A stretch of DNA of 7,335 nt from Alphaproteobacteria bacterium (GTDB lineage: Bacteria > Pseudomonadota > Alphaproteobacteria > RF32 > CAG-239): assembly GCA_017645485.1 (NCBI GenBank), contig JAGCOI010000043.1:1-7335 (forward strand), in the 5' to 3' direction. The stretch's first letter is position 1, and each line of letters opens with the position of its first letter. Made by a program: the position numbers and the translations under genes. Under the pieces are notes generated by a model. The model made no database searches. It was not told the DNA's origin and was given only the letters and a program-made list of their open reading frames with translations. This document shows positions 6,801-7,335 of this stretch, one piece after another.

Positions 6801-7262
6801 ATAACCGCCGTTTGCACCAATCATGGAAGCAATTTGAGAAGCACGATAGTCATTCACATCACCGTTTTTAGGCAAAACAACAAAGGAAGTTAATGCGGTT
6901 GTATCAGCCTGACGTTTCACGACAATCGTCGGCGCATCAAAGTTTTTTAACGCACCGAAATTATAACCGTACGGTAAATATGATTTTAAGTCATCTTGGC
7001 TGATTGTTAAAGAAGATGATGCATTTTCCCCTAACTGTTCAAGAAGAGATTGATAATTTGTAAGCGTGTAGTTATCAACGGCTTTCGTTAATGTTCTGAC
7101 CTGAGAAGCCGTATTAATATCTTGCAATTCCGTTGTTCGTTCGGCAGATTTTTTGTAAAGTGTCGGCGTAACGAGCGAAATTAAAGTCAGCATTGCCAAA
7201 GCCTCAATCATCATACTGCCGGCTTGGTTAGCTTTCTTTAAGAGTGTGTTATGTTTTTTCAT
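3837..7262 (-). CDS. Very large type IV prepilin-like protein (PilV-like minor pilin or tip adhesin)
   Basis: 1141 aa. The N-terminus is a class III prepilin signal: a basic leader MKKHNTLLKKANQAG, cleavage after G15, glutamate at mature position +5 (E20 in SMMIEAL), then a hydrophobic helix to about Y36. The ATG is fixed by this signal and by AGGAGG at 7269-7274, six bases upstream. The product should be cut by prepilin peptidase and handled by type IV pilus or related machinery. After a helical stretch (about 37-70) the body is long, Gly/Asn/Thr-rich and beta-like, resembling tail-fibre or adhesin repeats, for example RGAISLNGSPT at 572 and RGAIELESSPT at 718. All four cysteines (865, 997, 1007, 1076) lie in the last quarter, starting at CPPGHAKVITLMP, suggesting a disulfide-stabilised C-terminal domain. 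Ordinary pilins have 120-200 residues. The overall plan (pilin stalk plus large C-terminal extension) recalls PilV adhesins of conjugative pili, but I recognise no exact family. A monocistronic end is shown by the terminator at 3782-3817. Confidence 0.85.
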   Translation of the reverse strand: MKKHNTLLKKANQAGSMMIEALAMLTLISLVTPTLYKKSAERTTELQDINTASQVRTLTKAVDNYTLTNYQSLLEQLGENASSSLTISQDDLKSYLPYGYNFGALKNFDAPTIVVKRQADTTALTSFVVLPKNGDVNDYRASQIASMIGANGGYVTQDNNKQIVAKGVGGVWSLSNNDLQNMLGSNHMPERGSLVAASSEIINEASRAAFENSKYLQRTSTENEQWRNTMMTDLYMGGVPDIMEGKGDIPYSKILGVDQLIIGDIRTDGSTDQESSDFVLRAHDGREGSAFIQGSLYALGSSFSVSPNAEKNPELNFANSLLKATKDHFSVNVTQGPENDFYIAKSDDNPEPTATFNVATIVDNTFETSGNTSLANDLDSTLTVGPTGDVMTADKYTVNIQKGNLVVTNDLEGNGSSMKVATDTVDIKGSTKIGEGEVQPQIEDLSENMKLNVQGNTFIAGKLEAEETNVRNMDALSFTAGGKNYTKDADGKYARWLNVDQDGVVVKELNGVERMKILSGEATIYGPYLKDSQGTDVTRGSMHIGDRVATLQGVEQTQLSTTMLNGNIELQRGAISLNGSPTEAQAGYPNPQGNSIQMQAGNVKIFSSDGNNLAFQVTPGEGGTNRTASSITNNVDDFAVQKGNKQLLRVVSGENGSQLRGDAVAEIDPTKFGIWASTVKEANSEDNVNNRIFEVNAESGNVNEDGSAVSEASVYVRRGAIELESSPTTANSYDADEGVGYIEASRLVANNLTETNTVIRPQFANSSKYEAANAFDRYMVNPAYTSVMHDIKLTTRGGARLSDILPDFINKGIYIVNNTYEDGVNFNNLHVEVGGNGQLSAQGVGEAPANGWASPFLGMIPAPICPPGHAKVITLMPASFQMAQTGDMVINNDGRYYVQENQQVKKLKGNRSDSSHQYFMEDENRVVTPSVQDALLQRGNQGSTENLHLYYLGMAPDTQVPDGHSATYSAGNTPKPLYFQQSTWLKTKTIAYASTPCNQSFAANGTCTDFKGWATVMGFIYPYSLYSEVIETLKGTSGQSSSAVSNAEDTLSTTSVYWNIFPVRTMSMEAYATVYCYFDRTNIFNSGNNPSYVDQYDQLRNFRNDLYRKSGGTVDGQGSSTTNESYIKRLNDPQLKYNDPW

Positions 7263-7266
7263 CTTA

Positions 7267-7295
7267 CTCCTCCTCTCTGTTATTAACTTTGTTAA
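7267..7295 (-). promoter_or_regulatory. Strong ribosome-binding site and upstream dyad of the prepilin-like gene
   Basis: GGAGGAG (complement of 7267-7273) is an almost perfect Shine-Dalgarno sequence. Just upstream, TTAAC/GTTAA arms (7283-7287 and 7291-7295) flank AAA, a possible operator or small hairpin in the leader. A TTGTTT and TTAATA pair 17 bases apart could be a promoter, but it would leave a leader of only about 15 bases, so it is doubtful. The true promoter may lie beyond the window. Confidence 0.5.
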
Positions 7296-7335
7296 TTGCT
7301 ATTAAACAAGGGTTTGAAATATTGTTTGTTTGTAG

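Noticed and set aside
3837..7262. A true shufflon (invertible C-terminal segments) in the pilin-like gene
   Set aside because: No inverted 19-bp-type repeats, alternative C-terminal cassettes or Rci-type tyrosine recombinase are visible in the window; the nearby recombinase is a serine integrase at a tRNA.
1..7335. CRISPR array, rRNA or transposon insertion sequence
   Set aside because: No regularly spaced repeats, rRNA motifs or transposase genes were seen on either strand.

Overview
The window looks like a piece of a moderately AT-rich proteobacterial chromosome carrying an integrated mobile element. I lean towards an uncultured, possibly host-associated, alphaproteobacterium. The support is thin: a small protein with the 'PANDN' stretch often seen in short alphaproteobacterial proteins, a Gram-negative-style tRNA-Gln, and a type IV pilus-like gene. 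The taxon is therefore an inference.

Layout. (1) Bases 1-282 are non-coding and rich in small repeats: inverted TTCCCA/TGGGAA motifs, a 9-bp tandem repeat and several short hairpins. They probably hold the promoter, and possibly the origin, of the element. (2) Bases 283-3718 are four tightly packed plus-strand genes: an unrecognised 128-aa protein, a 54-aa protein coupled to it by an ATGA overlap, a putative rolling-circle-type replication initiator that overlaps the 54-aa gene, and a large serine recombinase 13 bases further on. (3) A minus-strand tRNA-Gln(TTG), bases 3614-3688, lies entirely inside the 3' end of the recombinase reading frame. A strong hairpin, probably the tRNA terminator, precedes it in the same frame. 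(4) Bases 3719-3836 hold the tRNA promoter with an A-tract upstream element, and a bidirectional terminator. (5) Bases 3837-7262 are one 1141-aa minus-strand gene for a very large type IV prepilin-like protein, preceded by a strong ribosome-binding site.

Reading as a whole: the plus-strand genes form a compact module that could replicate as a single-strand or rolling-circle plasmid or phage-like element and insert next to or within tRNA-Gln through its own serine recombinase. The recombinase stop codon lies beyond the tRNA, so the protein's tail of about 35 residues is encoded by sequence antisense to the tRNA plus its leader. The tail would probably change when the element excises. The other end of the element was not identified and may lie left of the window. 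The pilin-like gene on the far side of the tRNA is most simply host chromosome. Its product would be processed by prepilin peptidase and could act as a tip adhesin or minor pilin with a long beta-rich extension and a cysteine-containing C-terminal domain.
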